From assembly GCA_964035575.1 (NCBI GenBank), contig OZ037878.1:620001-684000 (forward strand): 64,000 bases of DNA. Reading direction: 5' to 3'. This document shows positions 11,631 to 20,947 of the stretch, one piece after another; position 1 is the first letter of the stretch; each line of letters begins with the position of its first letter. A program made the translations under genes and the position numbers. The notes below the pieces were generated by a model, which searched no databases, was not told where the DNA came from, and was given only the letters and a program-made list of their open reading frames with translations. The stretch comes from Rhynchopus sp. YZ270_cl-10 (Eukaryota > Euglenozoa > Diplonemea > Diplonemida > Diplonemidae).

Positions 11631-13490
11631 TTAGAGCACACCCTCTTGGTTACAAAGAAGGTGGATGGGGATGGCTGAGGACCTTCGGGGGAGGGGGTGT
11701 TCATTGTCTTCGATGTGCTCGGTGATGCTGGAGTGGCGTTTTTGAAGGATGAACCAGAGGATACCGGCGGGGACAGCCAATAAGGGGACCGCTGCGGCAA
11801 GCCATTCGGAAAGATAGATCCATCCGTGCGCAGCATCTTCAAAGAGTGAACGGACCAGAACGATAAAGGCGACTAATGGTGCAAGGTGAAACCAGCATGC
11901 ACCCCAATACCTCGTCGTTTGCCTCTCAAGGCGGCACAAAGAATAGTCATAATGCAACGCAACGAACTCAACCAAAAGCATTCCGAGAAGCAGCACAGAG
12001 CCTACCCGGTAGTCCGCAAACCGCACATACCATGATTTCGAGACAATAGAAAGAATGATGCACGCAACGCACGTCATCACCGCAATCAGCGCTGTCCTTA
12101 ACACTCTATTATACGAGGTGGACAGGTGTTTGAAGTACATATCAATAACACCACTTAACGCAGTAAACCACAAATTCGCTCCAGCAAGCCCTAACACCCA
12201 GAGCGAGCTAAAGAGCATTGCGAGGAAAGCGTTTTTCCCATTTCCAACTGTAGACCCGATGTGGGACATGCTGACAAAGCTGAGACCCACACCAAGGGTG
12301 TCCTTCAACGTGTCTAGCGGAATGTCCACAGAGTGAGCGAACACACCCATCCCCGCACCCACAGTCAACGCACTAAAGAGCGAGAATCCAAACCCAAGAA
12401 CCGCGGTGCCCACACAAATGGTGTACACTGCAAAAAAAAAAAAGGAGGTGATATATAAACATAGGGATGGTTTGTACTATACCTTTCTTGCCGGGCTCAA
12501 CAGACCGTGCAAAGTCGATGAGACTTCCGCTTCCTGGGGAACCTACTACGAGAAGTGCCTGCAAAAAAGGGGGGAAAATACTCCTTCCGTCAAAGCAAGA
12601 AACAAAAAAAAGAGGAACCTCTATGATACTCCATATATGCCCAAACATACCTGCCCCGCCGCTGCCGCCCAGGTAGTACTGCTGCCCACATCAGCGAAAC
12701 TGAATGCAAACAACCACCCAAGCCCTTCCTTCGCACCGTCCAGACTCAACCCCCTGATGAAGGTCATGGCAAGTACCACCAAAGGGAATGGGAGCAGCAG
12801 TGTTACGTTCCGCGTGAACGACGGCGACAGCTGTGCAAAGCCTTGCGTCGCGCAGACCCCTACGAGCGAGAGGATGAGCGGGAGCGTGAAGCTGCCGTGC
12901 ATGCCTTCGACCCAGAACTCCCCTGCCTTGCCCTGCCAGGGTACGTCCTGCATTCTGAAGCACGCAAAGAAGTACACACCACTATACCCCACCAAAAGCG
13001 TACTGCTGCAGAGAAGAAGCATCAACGCGACTGCCGCGCTTGCAGTCGCCCCCGCCCATCTGGGGTGGATATCATCAAAAACACGGGGCATAGCTTGGTT
13101 CAGAGCTTGCCCCCAGGACATTTCGAGAAGCGCGCCAGTTATTCCCAGGACAACAAGCATGAAGGAAAAGACCAATAGAAAGGCACCACCCCCATAATGT
13201 GCCATGCAGTAAGGGAACATAACAAACCCGCGCAGGCCAATGGCGTACAGTGCAATGGTGTTCTCGTGTTTGTACTTCTGGATGTAGTGGCCCACGACAA
13301 CGTTCTTCCCGCTTGCGTTCACCCAGTCGTGGTGGTGTGCTTCGGACACAGGAGACGCCTCTGGGCTGCTTCCCTCAGATCCACCGTGCTTGTCGTCGTA
13401 ATCCTTGACGTCTTCTTCATACAAAGAAGACGACCCAGCGTTGGACGGAACACTACCTTTTCCCTTTCCCTTCACATTGTCGAAAGACAT
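11631..13490 (-). CDS. neurotransmitter:sodium symporter family (SLC6-like) transporter, three exons
   Basis: Join 12651-13490, 12483-12558 and 11631-12427 (570 residues). The introns are 92 nt (GTATGT...TGCAG) and 55 nt (GTATAG...TGCAG). After a ~75-residue acidic N-terminus comes IGLRGFVMFPYCMAHYGGGAF and then LEMSWGQ. These match the helix 1-2 signature of the NSS family (GLGNVWRFPY...NGGGAF...LEVALGQ), including the unwound helix 1 and the GGGAF turn. The middle exon gives GSPGSGSLIDFAR, matching the helix 6 region (GFGSLITYAS). Several helices and a His/Arg/Ser-rich C-terminus follow. Expected role: sodium-coupled uptake of an amino acid or related small molecule at a membrane; the substrate cannot be read from the sequence. 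The start at 13488-13490 precedes a purine-rich microsatellite in the 5' region. Confidence 0.8.
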
Positions 13491-13515
13491 AAGGTAGGGG
13501 AGGGCTAAAGGGAGA

Positions 13516-13576
13516 AGGGGAGGGGAGGGAGGGAGGGGAGGGGAGGGGAGGGAGGGAGGGAGGGAGGGAGGGAGGG
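13516..13576. repeat. GGGA microsatellite
   Basis: Imperfect (GGGA)n/(GGGGA)n on the plus strand, i.e. a pyrimidine tract on the transcribed strand, directly upstream of the symporter start. It could serve as the polypyrimidine tract for trans-splicing (inference). Confidence 0.7.
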
Positions 13577-13639
13577 CTGCGCAGGGGGTGCTTTGAGTGA
13601 GGGGAAAAGATGGGTAAAAAACCAGAGGTTCAGCCAACT

Positions 13640-14280
13640 CAGCAGGATATCTGATGTCGGCAAAGCGAGGGCGGGCAAGCACTACCTGCACCCCTGCACC
13701 AAAAAGCACAGGGGGGATGGTCATGTGGAGCGAAGGAAATGGCGAATGACAAATTTATGTCCCTCACCACTAGTGTGGGCTCCATGAACAGCAAGCGCGG
13801 GAACAGGTTGTGGCTGGCATGAGGCAGTCTCAAGAAATGAGGGCGTGCACCCAGAGCCGGGGACGGAAGATATGAGCACATTCGACGAGTACTGGAACAA
13901 CAGACGGCACGTTCCCTGCTGTGTGCCGATGCGCATATCGACAGACGCAGGCGAGACGGAGAGGTGGGCTGTTTTGTTTTGTGTGCTAGTGATCTTTTCA
14001 TTGTGTCTGTAGCTTCCACCAACAGAAGGCTTACCAAGGAAAAAATTGTAAACGAGAGGTAAAGGGTGGTGTGGGGTCGTTATCCTCAAATGTGTCGGAA
14101 AACGAATTCTCTCACAGGCTAGTAGGTCGAGGGTGAAACACAAATACTGATGCAACGCACGATAGCAACACACCGAGGAGGGCACTTCCCACACACGGCG
14201 GACTGCACGACCCTGACCTGTTCATGTGTATCAAAGCTGTCAAGAGCCGCACCGCTCCAATTATAGAGCTGACGCTCTCA
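13640..14280 (-). pseudogene. decayed partial copy of the ubiquitin-like/WD40 gene
   Basis: Three blocks resemble the intact neighbour at 14287-15423. Block 13640-13700 encodes VQVVLARPRFADIRYPAE versus MQVVLARRFADIKCPAE. Block 13920-14035 covers a 5'-leader-like stretch joined directly to SVSPASVDMRIGTQ, so the region that held the start codon has been deleted. Block 14216-14276 resembles 14584-14631, the LYDWSGAALRS region. The blocks are in different frames with stops between, and the middle of the propeller is missing. It is a remnant of a tandem duplication, not a working gene. Confidence 0.7.
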
Positions 14281-14286
14281 TGAGGG

Positions 14287-15423
14287 TTACTCTTCGCTGT
14301 CTTCATCCCACAAACGAGCACCATCACTCGCGTAGGGGTACAGATGCCTTGTCACAAGGTCGTCTTCTTCTGATGACTCAAATATAACCACACGCGAACA
14401 CGGCGAAATCGCCAACGATGCAGTAACGTCGTGGGCGATGACACGCACACAGGACATGGTCACCACGTCATACTGGTGCAGGTCATCTACCCTACAATAG
14501 TCATCACGTCCGACCATCACCACAAAGTACTTTCCACACGGGGTGAACTGCATGCCATCGGAAAAACCCTTACCTACATCCACATCAACACTGCGAAGAG
14601 CCGCACCACTCCAATCATAGAGCTGCACATTGCGTTTGTTCCCCACAGCAAAGACAGAGGCACGTCGTGAAAGCGCCACTGAACACAACCCCTCCGCCGG
14701 CACACATGCCACAGCTTCACCTGTGTTCACATCCCACAGGCGTGCGTTCCTCTGCTCCTTGGAGGAGGTGATCACCCACCCACCACAGTCCGACACCGCC
14801 GCTTTGCAGCACCGTTTGTGGAGCAGAGAGCGGAGCAACGTCATGTCTTTGTCGTACACAGAGACGCCGTCTTCGCTCTGTGAGACAACAACACCGCCAC
14901 ACGCGGACACTGAATGCGAGGCGTCAAATTTGCGGAGCATTTTCCCACCCGGAAGTGCGACCTCGCGTAGGCCTTCCTTACTTGCCAGGTAGCAGCGTGT
15001 CTTGCACTGCGAGATGGCAGGTGGACCACGCACGCTATGTTTTGCTTTGAACTTAAAGACACGGGAAAAGGTTTCTGTGTCGACGCCAACAACATCCGTA
15101 CCATTACCATAGATGCAGAGCGTTCCACAACGCGACAGCGAGATCGCTCCGTCCCCCCATAACATCATTAAATCGTACTCAGCGGGGCACTTGATGTCGG
15201 CAAAGCGGCGGGCAAGTACGACCTGCATCCCTTCACTAAACGCAGTGTCCTGCAGAAGGCACGTCCCCTCCAGCACCTGCGTGCCGATGCGCATCTCGAC
15301 AGACGCAGGCGAGACAGCAAGCGCCGTGCACGCAACCTCCTTTGCCGCTGCAACGTTCGCGTCGCACGGCACCTCCACTGTCGCAGTCACGCCTGACTCC
15401 TCCAGCACAAAGGTCATATCCAT
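14287..15423 (-). CDS. ubiquitin-like head plus WD40-type propeller protein
   Basis: 378 residues, single exon, start at the ATG 15421-15423 (MDMTFVLEESG). Residues 1-~75 look like a beta-grasp ubiquitin-like domain: alternating short strands, a central helix (about 22-35) and a closing strand ...EGMQVVLARRF. Residues ~85-370 show WD40-like repeats: ISQCKTRCYLAS, AVSDCGGWVITSS followed by ARLWDVNTGEAV, VALSRRASVFAVG followed by VQLYDWSG, and ISPCSRVVIFESS followed by GARLWDEDSEE. The protein therefore ends in a WD-type strand. The head resembles those of the next two genes (16244-19288, 19895-20947). Decayed fragments of the same gene lie on both sides. Function unknown; the layout suggests a binding or adaptor protein. 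Confidence 0.75.
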   Translation of the reverse strand: MDMTFVLEESGVTATVEVPCDANVAAAKEVACTALAVSPASVEMRIGTQVLEGTCLLQDTAFSEGMQVVLARRFADIKCPAEYDLMMLWGDGAISLSRCGTLCIYGNGTDVVGVDTETFSRVFKFKAKHSVRGPPAISQCKTRCYLASKEGLREVALPGGKMLRKFDASHSVSACGGVVVSQSEDGVSVYDKDMTLLRSLLHKRCCKAAVSDCGGWVITSSKEQRNARLWDVNTGEAVACVPAEGLCSVALSRRASVFAVGNKRNVQLYDWSGAALRSVDVDVGKGFSDGMQFTPCGKYFVVMVGRDDYCRVDDLHQYDVVTMSCVRVIAHDVTASLAISPCSRVVIFESSEEDDLVTRHLYPYASDGARLWDEDSEE

Positions 15424-15562
15424 TGTTTTGTCTTCTTCTTGTTCCACCTCTGTTAGGAGGGTGTGGGTTGTTTTGTTTTGTCTGGCTGTGATGTTTTCGT
15501 TGTGTGCAGTTTCCACCAACAGGAGAAGGCTGACTCAAACATCACACGGCGATAACACCACA

Positions 15563-15620
15563 AAAATATGAGCACTGTCCTGTATCACACGCACACAGAA
15601 CATGGCCACCATGTCATACC
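15563..15620 (-). pseudogene. small fragment of another WD40-gene copy
   Basis: The plus strand reads ATCACACGCACACAGAACAT onward and matches 14438-14475 of the intact gene (ATGACACGCACACAGGACAT onward), over about 40 bp with few differences. It lies upstream of the intact gene, while the larger remnant lies downstream, so at least three tandem copies once existed here. Confidence 0.6.
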
Positions 15621-16243
15621 CGTTTGACTAAAAACCATTAGGGGAGGTGGGGTACATTTTCCCTTCAGGTTTTGCTTCAGTTAAGAAATCTGGAGGCTGT
15701 CAGGTTTCAGCACCAAGACGGCAGGTGGATGATACTTTAACATCCTTGTCCAAGGATGTGTATGGTTCGGCGTAAAAGGCGGATCAATAACAAAAAAAAT
15801 TGGGCAAGAAAAAGAAGAAGAAATGGTGAAAGTGCAAACACCTCAGTGGAGCCCCCCCGGACCGCCCCTGGTTATTGATACACATATGGGAATGCTGCGC
15901 AGGCACGACCCCTATCCACGGGAGGGGGTATCACAGAGAAAAAGAAATAACGTTGCAACGTGGCAACATCTCTATGGACGCTGACACAAAAATAAGAAAC
16001 CCACATGCGTCTGAAGCGACGGGTTTCAATCGAGCAAGGTGATCAATGCACCTTAATCAACACCAGGACATCCAGGCGCGAAACAAAGAAAAGTTGGATA
16101 GATGGACCTAAGCCTCGCTTCGACACCTTACAAAAACCTGGAAGTGATGCACTCTTGTGTTCATTAAAAAAAGGAGACAGTTTATAAACCGAAGCCTCAC
16201 TGCTTGGTCACCCTGAAACCCCCCCATTTTGAGGCTTTCCCTA
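15621..16243. other. intergenic with hairpin
   Basis: No gene seen. It carries a hairpin-family copy at 16184-16214 (AACCGAAGCCTC...GCTTGGTCACC) and one copy of the AAGTGCAAACACCTCA motif near 15830. Confidence 0.55.
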
Positions 16244-19200
16244 TCAGGGGAACTCCTGTTTGTAGAGCACCCATGAGAGTCTGTGTTTCCCTGCAACGTG
16301 GCGCATGAGGGATTCCTCTGTGGCAAAGGCGTTGCCGGAGCTGGTTTTGGAGACACCACACTTTTTGCACGTGAGTTTGAGGTTGTCTTCTTGTTGTTCT
16401 GCGCGGCTGCGCTTGCGGCGCACGCGTTTGCCAGAGAAGGCACGTTCGAGGAGGGTCTTGACTTCGATGAAGGTTGCGGCAGCGATGATGTCTCTGTCGA
16501 CAATGGCACCGTAGTCAAGGAGGAGCGCGACTACTGCGAGGGAGTGGTGGCGCCGTCCAGACACGGCATGCATGAGGCACGTCTTGCCTGCGTTGGAGGC
16601 ATTCGCGTCGGCCCCACTGCGCAGCAGAGCCTCAAGCAAGCCAGTGTTGTGCGATATCATCGCAAGCGTGTTGCCGGCTGCATCTCGCACATCCACATCA
16701 GCGCCGCCATCCAGCAGAACGCGAGCCACCGCCGCATTGCAGCAATGAAACAAACACGCCCGTCCGTCTGAATCCACCTCATTCACATCCGCACCCTTGC
16801 CCACCAACAGCGCAGCTGTCTCCGCACACCCCACCGCCGCCGCCACCGCCAGGCAAGGTGTGCTCGCATTCCCGGAGCAGAATGGGCGCAACACATCCCC
16901 ACCATGCGCAAGAAGCAAACGTACAATGTGAGGCGCAGATGCAAGGACCGCAAGATGCAGCGCGCTATGTTGGGTCACAGCGCACCGGGTGTTCACCAAT
17001 GCTGCGGCCGGCGGCAGTGTCGCATCTATTATCGCTGCTGTCTCTGTGGGAATAAAGTTTTGACTGTCGACAGAAAAATCCACCACATCTGGATCAACTG
17101 AACCACTTCTCTCCTCCTTAATAGCCTGCAACAACTCTTTCTCACAATCCGCGTAGTCCATGCGCTTCCGCGCGCGCATCATGTTGAGCGAAAAGGCGTC
17201 CTCCTCCTCCCCCTCCTCCTCCGACGAGGGGTAGCCGTATCCTCTCATGCAATGCTCCTGAGGTGCCGGAGGCACCTTCCGCAGTACCTGCACCTCCACC
17301 GCCACTGAGGCCTGCCCTGTGCTCTTCTGCAGAATCCGTTCGCAGAGACGGAGGTTGTTGTTCCGCACCGCAAGCATCAGTGGTGTGGAGAGGTCGTGGC
17401 AGCGGTTGAGCATGACCCCCGGTACTGCGAGGAGAAGCTCGCTGATTGCGACAAAGTTCTTTTCGACAGCGCAGTTCAGTGCAGGGAGTGCGCAGCAGAT
17501 GTCCACGAGTGCGCCGTGTGCGAGCAACGTTGCCACAAGCCCACGGTTCTCATGCTCCACAGCATTGTACAGAGCGGTCTTACCTGTCAGGTTCACCACA
17601 TTCGGGTCAGCACCGTGCCCCAACAGAAACTCCGCAATGCTTGTGTCGAACCCCACACACTGCATGAGGCGTGTGTCACCATTGGCGTTCCGTGCACTGA
17701 CGTCTGCACCATAGGCGAGCAGGATCTCCATCACCTCGATGCGTGTCGTGAAGAAGAGCGCCGTGCTCCCCTGGTACGTGGCAGCCATGTCGAGGCCTTC
17801 CACAGTGCAGAGGAGGGTCAGGATTTGTGTGTTCTCCCTTTGGGCTGCGACGATGAGGGGGACGAAGCCTTGTGAGGATGCGGTGTTGAGTGTGGGGATG
17901 CTGCCGCCTGCGAGGAGTGCGGAACAGAGGTCGAGGTTCTCGTGGTACACTGCGTAGAGGAGGCAGGACTTCCCAAAGGCGTCGAGACAGCAGACATCAG
18001 CACCACAGCCGAGCAGCATTGTGCACATGGGGGTGAGGTTCTGCCTTGCTGCATGGAGGAGTGCTGTCCACCGCAGGTCCGAACGTGCGTTAACATCTGC
18101 GTTGTGCCTACGAAGCACGTCGACACAGTTGAGGCGGCCGCACTCCGCAGCACAGATGATAGCAGTCTTGCCAGCAACGGCGTGGTCCACATCGGCCCCC
18201 TGCGCAAGAAGGTCTCTGCATATATGGGCAAACCCCTTCGCAGAAGCGTTCATAAGAGGCGTCCTCTTGCCGGACAGCTTCTCGACGTCTGCCTTGCGCT
18301 CCAGCAGCAGCCGCACGACACCGTCTGCCCCGTGCCTGGCCGCAACGTTCAGAGCTGTCTTACCCTTCTCGTTTGTTTCGTTCACGGAGACGCCGCCATC
18401 GAGCAGGATGCGCATCATTCGCACATCGTTTGCGCGCGCAGCGAGAGGCAGCACAGCGTTGCTTGCACCCCCCACACGGCACGCCCCATGCTCGAGGGCC
18501 AGCGACGCCACGTAATGGTCGCCACGTGAGACAGCTTCATGGAGCAGATGCCGCAACGCAGTGGCGCTTGCCCCTGCACGCAGGAGGTAGTCCCGTAGGT
18601 GTGGGAGACGTGCCGGGGTGCGGTTCTGCTTGTACATACAAAGGATGAAGTAAGCCTGTCTGAACAGCGACCGATTCCCCATGACAGCACCCCCAGAGAG
18701 GAACATATCGACAACCTCAGGCGGCTGGCTCGCTACCTCACACTGCAAGGCCTCTGCCTCACGACGCTCCCGGGTCTCCACTTTGAAGCCTTCATCAATG
18801 AGGATGCGCACCTTGTCCCATTTGCGTTCGACGATCAGCTGTTTGAAGCAGCTGTTCACACCATCTTCGCTCTTGCTAAGAACCATCCGCCACATCTCCT
18901 CCGTCCCTTTGGTGAAGGCTGTGAAGAAAACGCTGCCTCCGTAATGGCCAAGATCGAGGCAGTCCCTGAAGAGCTCCATGTTGCCGTCGACAATCGCTTT
19001 CCTTGTGTAGGATTCGTTGAGGAACATACGTTTTGCACTGTATTTGCGTTGGAGTTGCTGTCGGTGGTCGGGGATAACCTTAAGCGCGTCGCCATCTGAG
19101 AGCATCGCAACAGCGTCGTCGTCGTCCACAGCTGTCATGCACGGCAAGCGTACAACCTCAAACAGCGTCCGCTCCACAAGCACATCCTTAAACACCTTAC

Positions 19201-19288
19201 GCAGTTGCGCACGAAGCGTCTCAAACTTCGGGTCCCCATGGTAATCAAACATCACATCCTCACCGGCCAGATGTGCACGAAGCTCCAT
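16244..19288 (-). CDS. ubiquitin-like head, long ankyrin array and C-terminal C2H2-type zinc finger
   Basis: 1014 residues in one exon from the ATG at 19286-19288. The first ~75 residues (MELRAHLAGED... to ...MLSDGDALKVIPDH) look like a diverged beta-grasp domain. A helical linker follows, then from about residue 275 a long ankyrin array with clear repeats: GKTALNVAARHGADGVVRLL, KTAIICAAECGRLNCVDVL and ALYNAVEHENRGLVATLLAHG. An acidic insert (EEEGEEEDAF) splits the array near residue 690, after which more repeats follow (HSALHLAVLASAPHIVRLLL). The end has CKKCGVSKTSSGNAFATEES with HVAGKH just after it, a C2H2-like finger (C-x2-C...H-x4-H). Likely a protein-interaction scaffold, possibly nucleic-acid binding through the finger. 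No enzymatic domain seen. Confidence 0.85.
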   Translation of the reverse strand: MELRAHLAGEDVMFDYHGDPKFETLRAQLRKVFKDVLVERTLFEVVRLPCMTAVDDDDAVAMLSDGDALKVIPDHRQQLQRKYSAKRMFLNESYTRKAIVDGNMELFRDCLDLGHYGGSVFFTAFTKGTEEMWRMVLSKSEDGVNSCFKQLIVERKWDKVRILIDEGFKVETRERREAEALQCEVASQPPEVVDMFLSGGAVMGNRSLFRQAYFILCMYKQNRTPARLPHLRDYLLRAGASATALRHLLHEAVSRGDHYVASLALEHGACRVGGASNAVLPLAARANDVRMMRILLDGGVSVNETNEKGKTALNVAARHGADGVVRLLLERKADVEKLSGKRTPLMNASAKGFAHICRDLLAQGADVDHAVAGKTAIICAAECGRLNCVDVLRRHNADVNARSDLRWTALLHAARQNLTPMCTMLLGCGADVCCLDAFGKSCLLYAVYHENLDLCSALLAGGSIPTLNTASSQGFVPLIVAAQRENTQILTLLCTVEGLDMAATYQGSTALFFTTRIEVMEILLAYGADVSARNANGDTRLMQCVGFDTSIAEFLLGHGADPNVVNLTGKTALYNAVEHENRGLVATLLAHGALVDICCALPALNCAVEKNFVAISELLLAVPGVMLNRCHDLSTPLMLAVRNNNLRLCERILQKSTGQASVAVEVQVLRKVPPAPQEHCMRGYGYPSSEEEGEEEDAFSLNMMRARKRMDYADCEKELLQAIKEERSGSVDPDVVDFSVDSQNFIPTETAAIIDATLPPAAALVNTRCAVTQHSALHLAVLASAPHIVRLLLAHGGDVLRPFCSGNASTPCLAVAAAVGCAETAALLVGKGADVNEVDSDGRACLFHCCNAAVARVLLDGGADVDVRDAAGNTLAMISHNTGLLEALLRSGADANASNAGKTCLMHAVSGRRHHSLAVVALLLDYGAIVDRDIIAAATFIEVKTLLERAFSGKRVRRKRSRAEQQEDNLKLTCKKCGVSKTSSGNAFATEESLMRHVAGKHRLSWVLYKQEFP

Positions 19289-19447
19289 CTCGAGAGTACA
19301 ACGCTGAGTTAGTGGGGGTGGAAAAAAGGGGGTGTTGGGTAGGTGGAGGGGGGATTTTTATTTTTTGATAAAATAGAAGTTAAATTCTAGAATTTCAGGC
19401 ATGTCACCAAAAACGCTGGGATAGAGTGGGGTAGGTGGAGGAGGGAA

Positions 19448-19930
19448 GGGAGCTCTCGCAGATGCTCGGCGTACGTTTGGCCACAAAAGAGGACCACCGC
19501 ACTTCCTAGAGTCTGCTCCTCTCGTGCTGAGGTGTGCTGCTGTTTTGTGTCAGAGTGAGCTGAGTAATGTTTGTCATCAGATTCGATCAAGCTAACAGGA
19601 AACGTTGAAAAGGTTTGTCATCACGTCTCGGGGAAATGGAAGTTGGAAACAGCACAGACAGGTCTCTGGCCAAGGTTGACAGGCAGATGTGAGGGAGTTA
19701 CCCAAATGACCGCCAGAGGACCTTGTCCTCAATCAAATGATACCTTCTTCTTTCAGGTTGGGGAGGGAAGTGATAAAAACGCTGCATAAACTCTCGAGGG
19801 AGGTGGGAATGTCTTTTTTTGTCTGTTTTGTGTTGCGACTGAAAAACAGGGAAAAGAAAGAAAACTTGAATGACGTAAAGGGGGGCACCGTCGATTATTG
19901 TTCGGTATCGTTCTGCACGGTTGCGGGGTC
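19448..19930. repeat. segmental duplication, copy A (pairs with ~63131-63700)
   Basis: The stretch from GGAGCTCTCGCAGATGCTCG to the start of the LRR gene's 3' coding end is nearly identical to 63131-63700. The downstream region of the LRR gene was thus copied with it. Copy A has small insertions and substitutions. Confidence 0.8.
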
Positions 19931-20947
19931 GGGCACGTTGTCAGTCTCGCATCTCAGACCGTGAATCGTCTTTGTCGGCAAACCCACTTCTTCCGCAAGC
20001 AACCTCCTCACAACCAGAGCGTCCTTGCTCAACCCTGAGGCATCGATTCTTGTTAACTCTGAGCAGAAGTAGAAGAAGCCCTCCCCAATACTCCTGACCC
20101 CGCTCAACGCAGACAGGCCATCGACGACTTGCAAGCACGAGCAATCCCCAAAGAAGGAGTGCCCGATGGTAACGACACTCCTCAACCCCGAAAGACAAAC
20201 TCTCTTCAACGCTAAGCAGCCGTAAAGAAATCCGTCACCTATTTCAGTGACATTGCTCAACCCCGAAAGGTCCACGGATGTCAAATGCTTGCAGTAGCCA
20301 AGAAAATCCTCCTCAATCACAGTCACGCGGCGAAACACAGAGAGGTCAACCGTTCGCAATGCAGAGTAGTTTAGAAAGCCTTCACCTATTTCAGTGACAC
20401 TGCCGAACCCCGACAGGTTGATGCTCTCCAATTGCTCGGCGTGGTTGATGAAGCAATCTCCCATCACAGACACATTGCACAACCCTGAAAGGTCAATCTC
20501 TGTCAACTGTGGGCAACGGTACAGGAACCAATCCCCTATTTCGGTGACAACCGACACAGCACCAAGGTCAAGTCGCGTTGTCGCACTGTGTTGCAAGAAG
20601 TTATCAGGAATCAGAGTCGCAACCTCCGCCTCCAAAAGCAAACGCGCAACGTCCGGATCGTCCACAGTCGCCAACCTCTCGTTTGTCAGGTCTGTCTCGC
20701 CCAATGCGTGAAGTGCTGCAATGGCAGCAAACTTCGTTGTCCTCACAAGCGTAATCGTGTCCCCAGCACTCAGCTCCTTGATGCCCTCCTCGTCACGCAG
20801 CACCTCCCCTTTGAAAGTCATCTGAAAGCTGTCTTCCTGCAACCCTGCTGCAGACGCCACCTTCAGACGCAGGTGTTCAAGTGCATCATCCACACCCACC
20901 TCCACCACATGTTCCTTCTCATCAAAATCCTTGATCGTGAGATCCAT
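19895..20947 (-). CDS. ubiquitin-like head plus BspA-type leucine-rich repeats, copy 1
   Basis: 350 residues, start at the ATG 20945-20947 (MDLTIKDFDEKEHVVEV). Residues 1-~68 form a ubiquitin-like beta-grasp: strand, strand, helix ALEHLRLKVASAAGL, strands FQMTFKGEVL, then ELSAGDTITLVRT. A short helical linker (KFAAIAALHALGETDL) follows. Residues ~125-320 hold about eight LRRs of ~23 residues of the BspA/TpLRR kind, e.g. LTSVDLSGLSNVTEIGDGFL. The C-terminus is a short helical cap. No signal peptide, so probably intracellular. Two near-identical copies lie at the right end of the window (60216-62486, broken by a LINE; 63640-, partial). The role is unknown; the design suggests a binding protein that meets ubiquitin-pathway partners through its head. 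Confidence 0.8.
   Translation of the reverse strand: MDLTIKDFDEKEHVVEVGVDDALEHLRLKVASAAGLQEDSFQMTFKGEVLRDEEGIKELSAGDTITLVRTTKFAAIAALHALGETDLTNERLATVDDPDVARLLLEAEVATLIPDNFLQHSATTRLDLGAVSVVTEIGDWFLYRCPQLTEIDLSGLCNVSVMGDCFINHAEQLESINLSGFGSVTEIGEGFLNYSALRTVDLSVFRRVTVIEEDFLGYCKHLTSVDLSGLSNVTEIGDGFLYGCLALKRVCLSGLRSVVTIGHSFFGDCSCLQVVDGLSALSGVRSIGEGFFYFCSELTRIDASGLSKDALVVRRLLAEEVGLPTKTIHGLRCETDNVPDPATVQNDTEQ

Noticed and set aside
13491-13724. N-terminal extension of the symporter to 13724
   Set aside because: The upstream frame runs through the GGGA tract and into the decayed WD40 fragment; the ATG at 13490 begins the real protein.
17396-17875. Plus-strand frames across the ankyrin gene
   Set aside because: They arise from codon bias of the ankyrin repeats on the other strand; no homology of their own.
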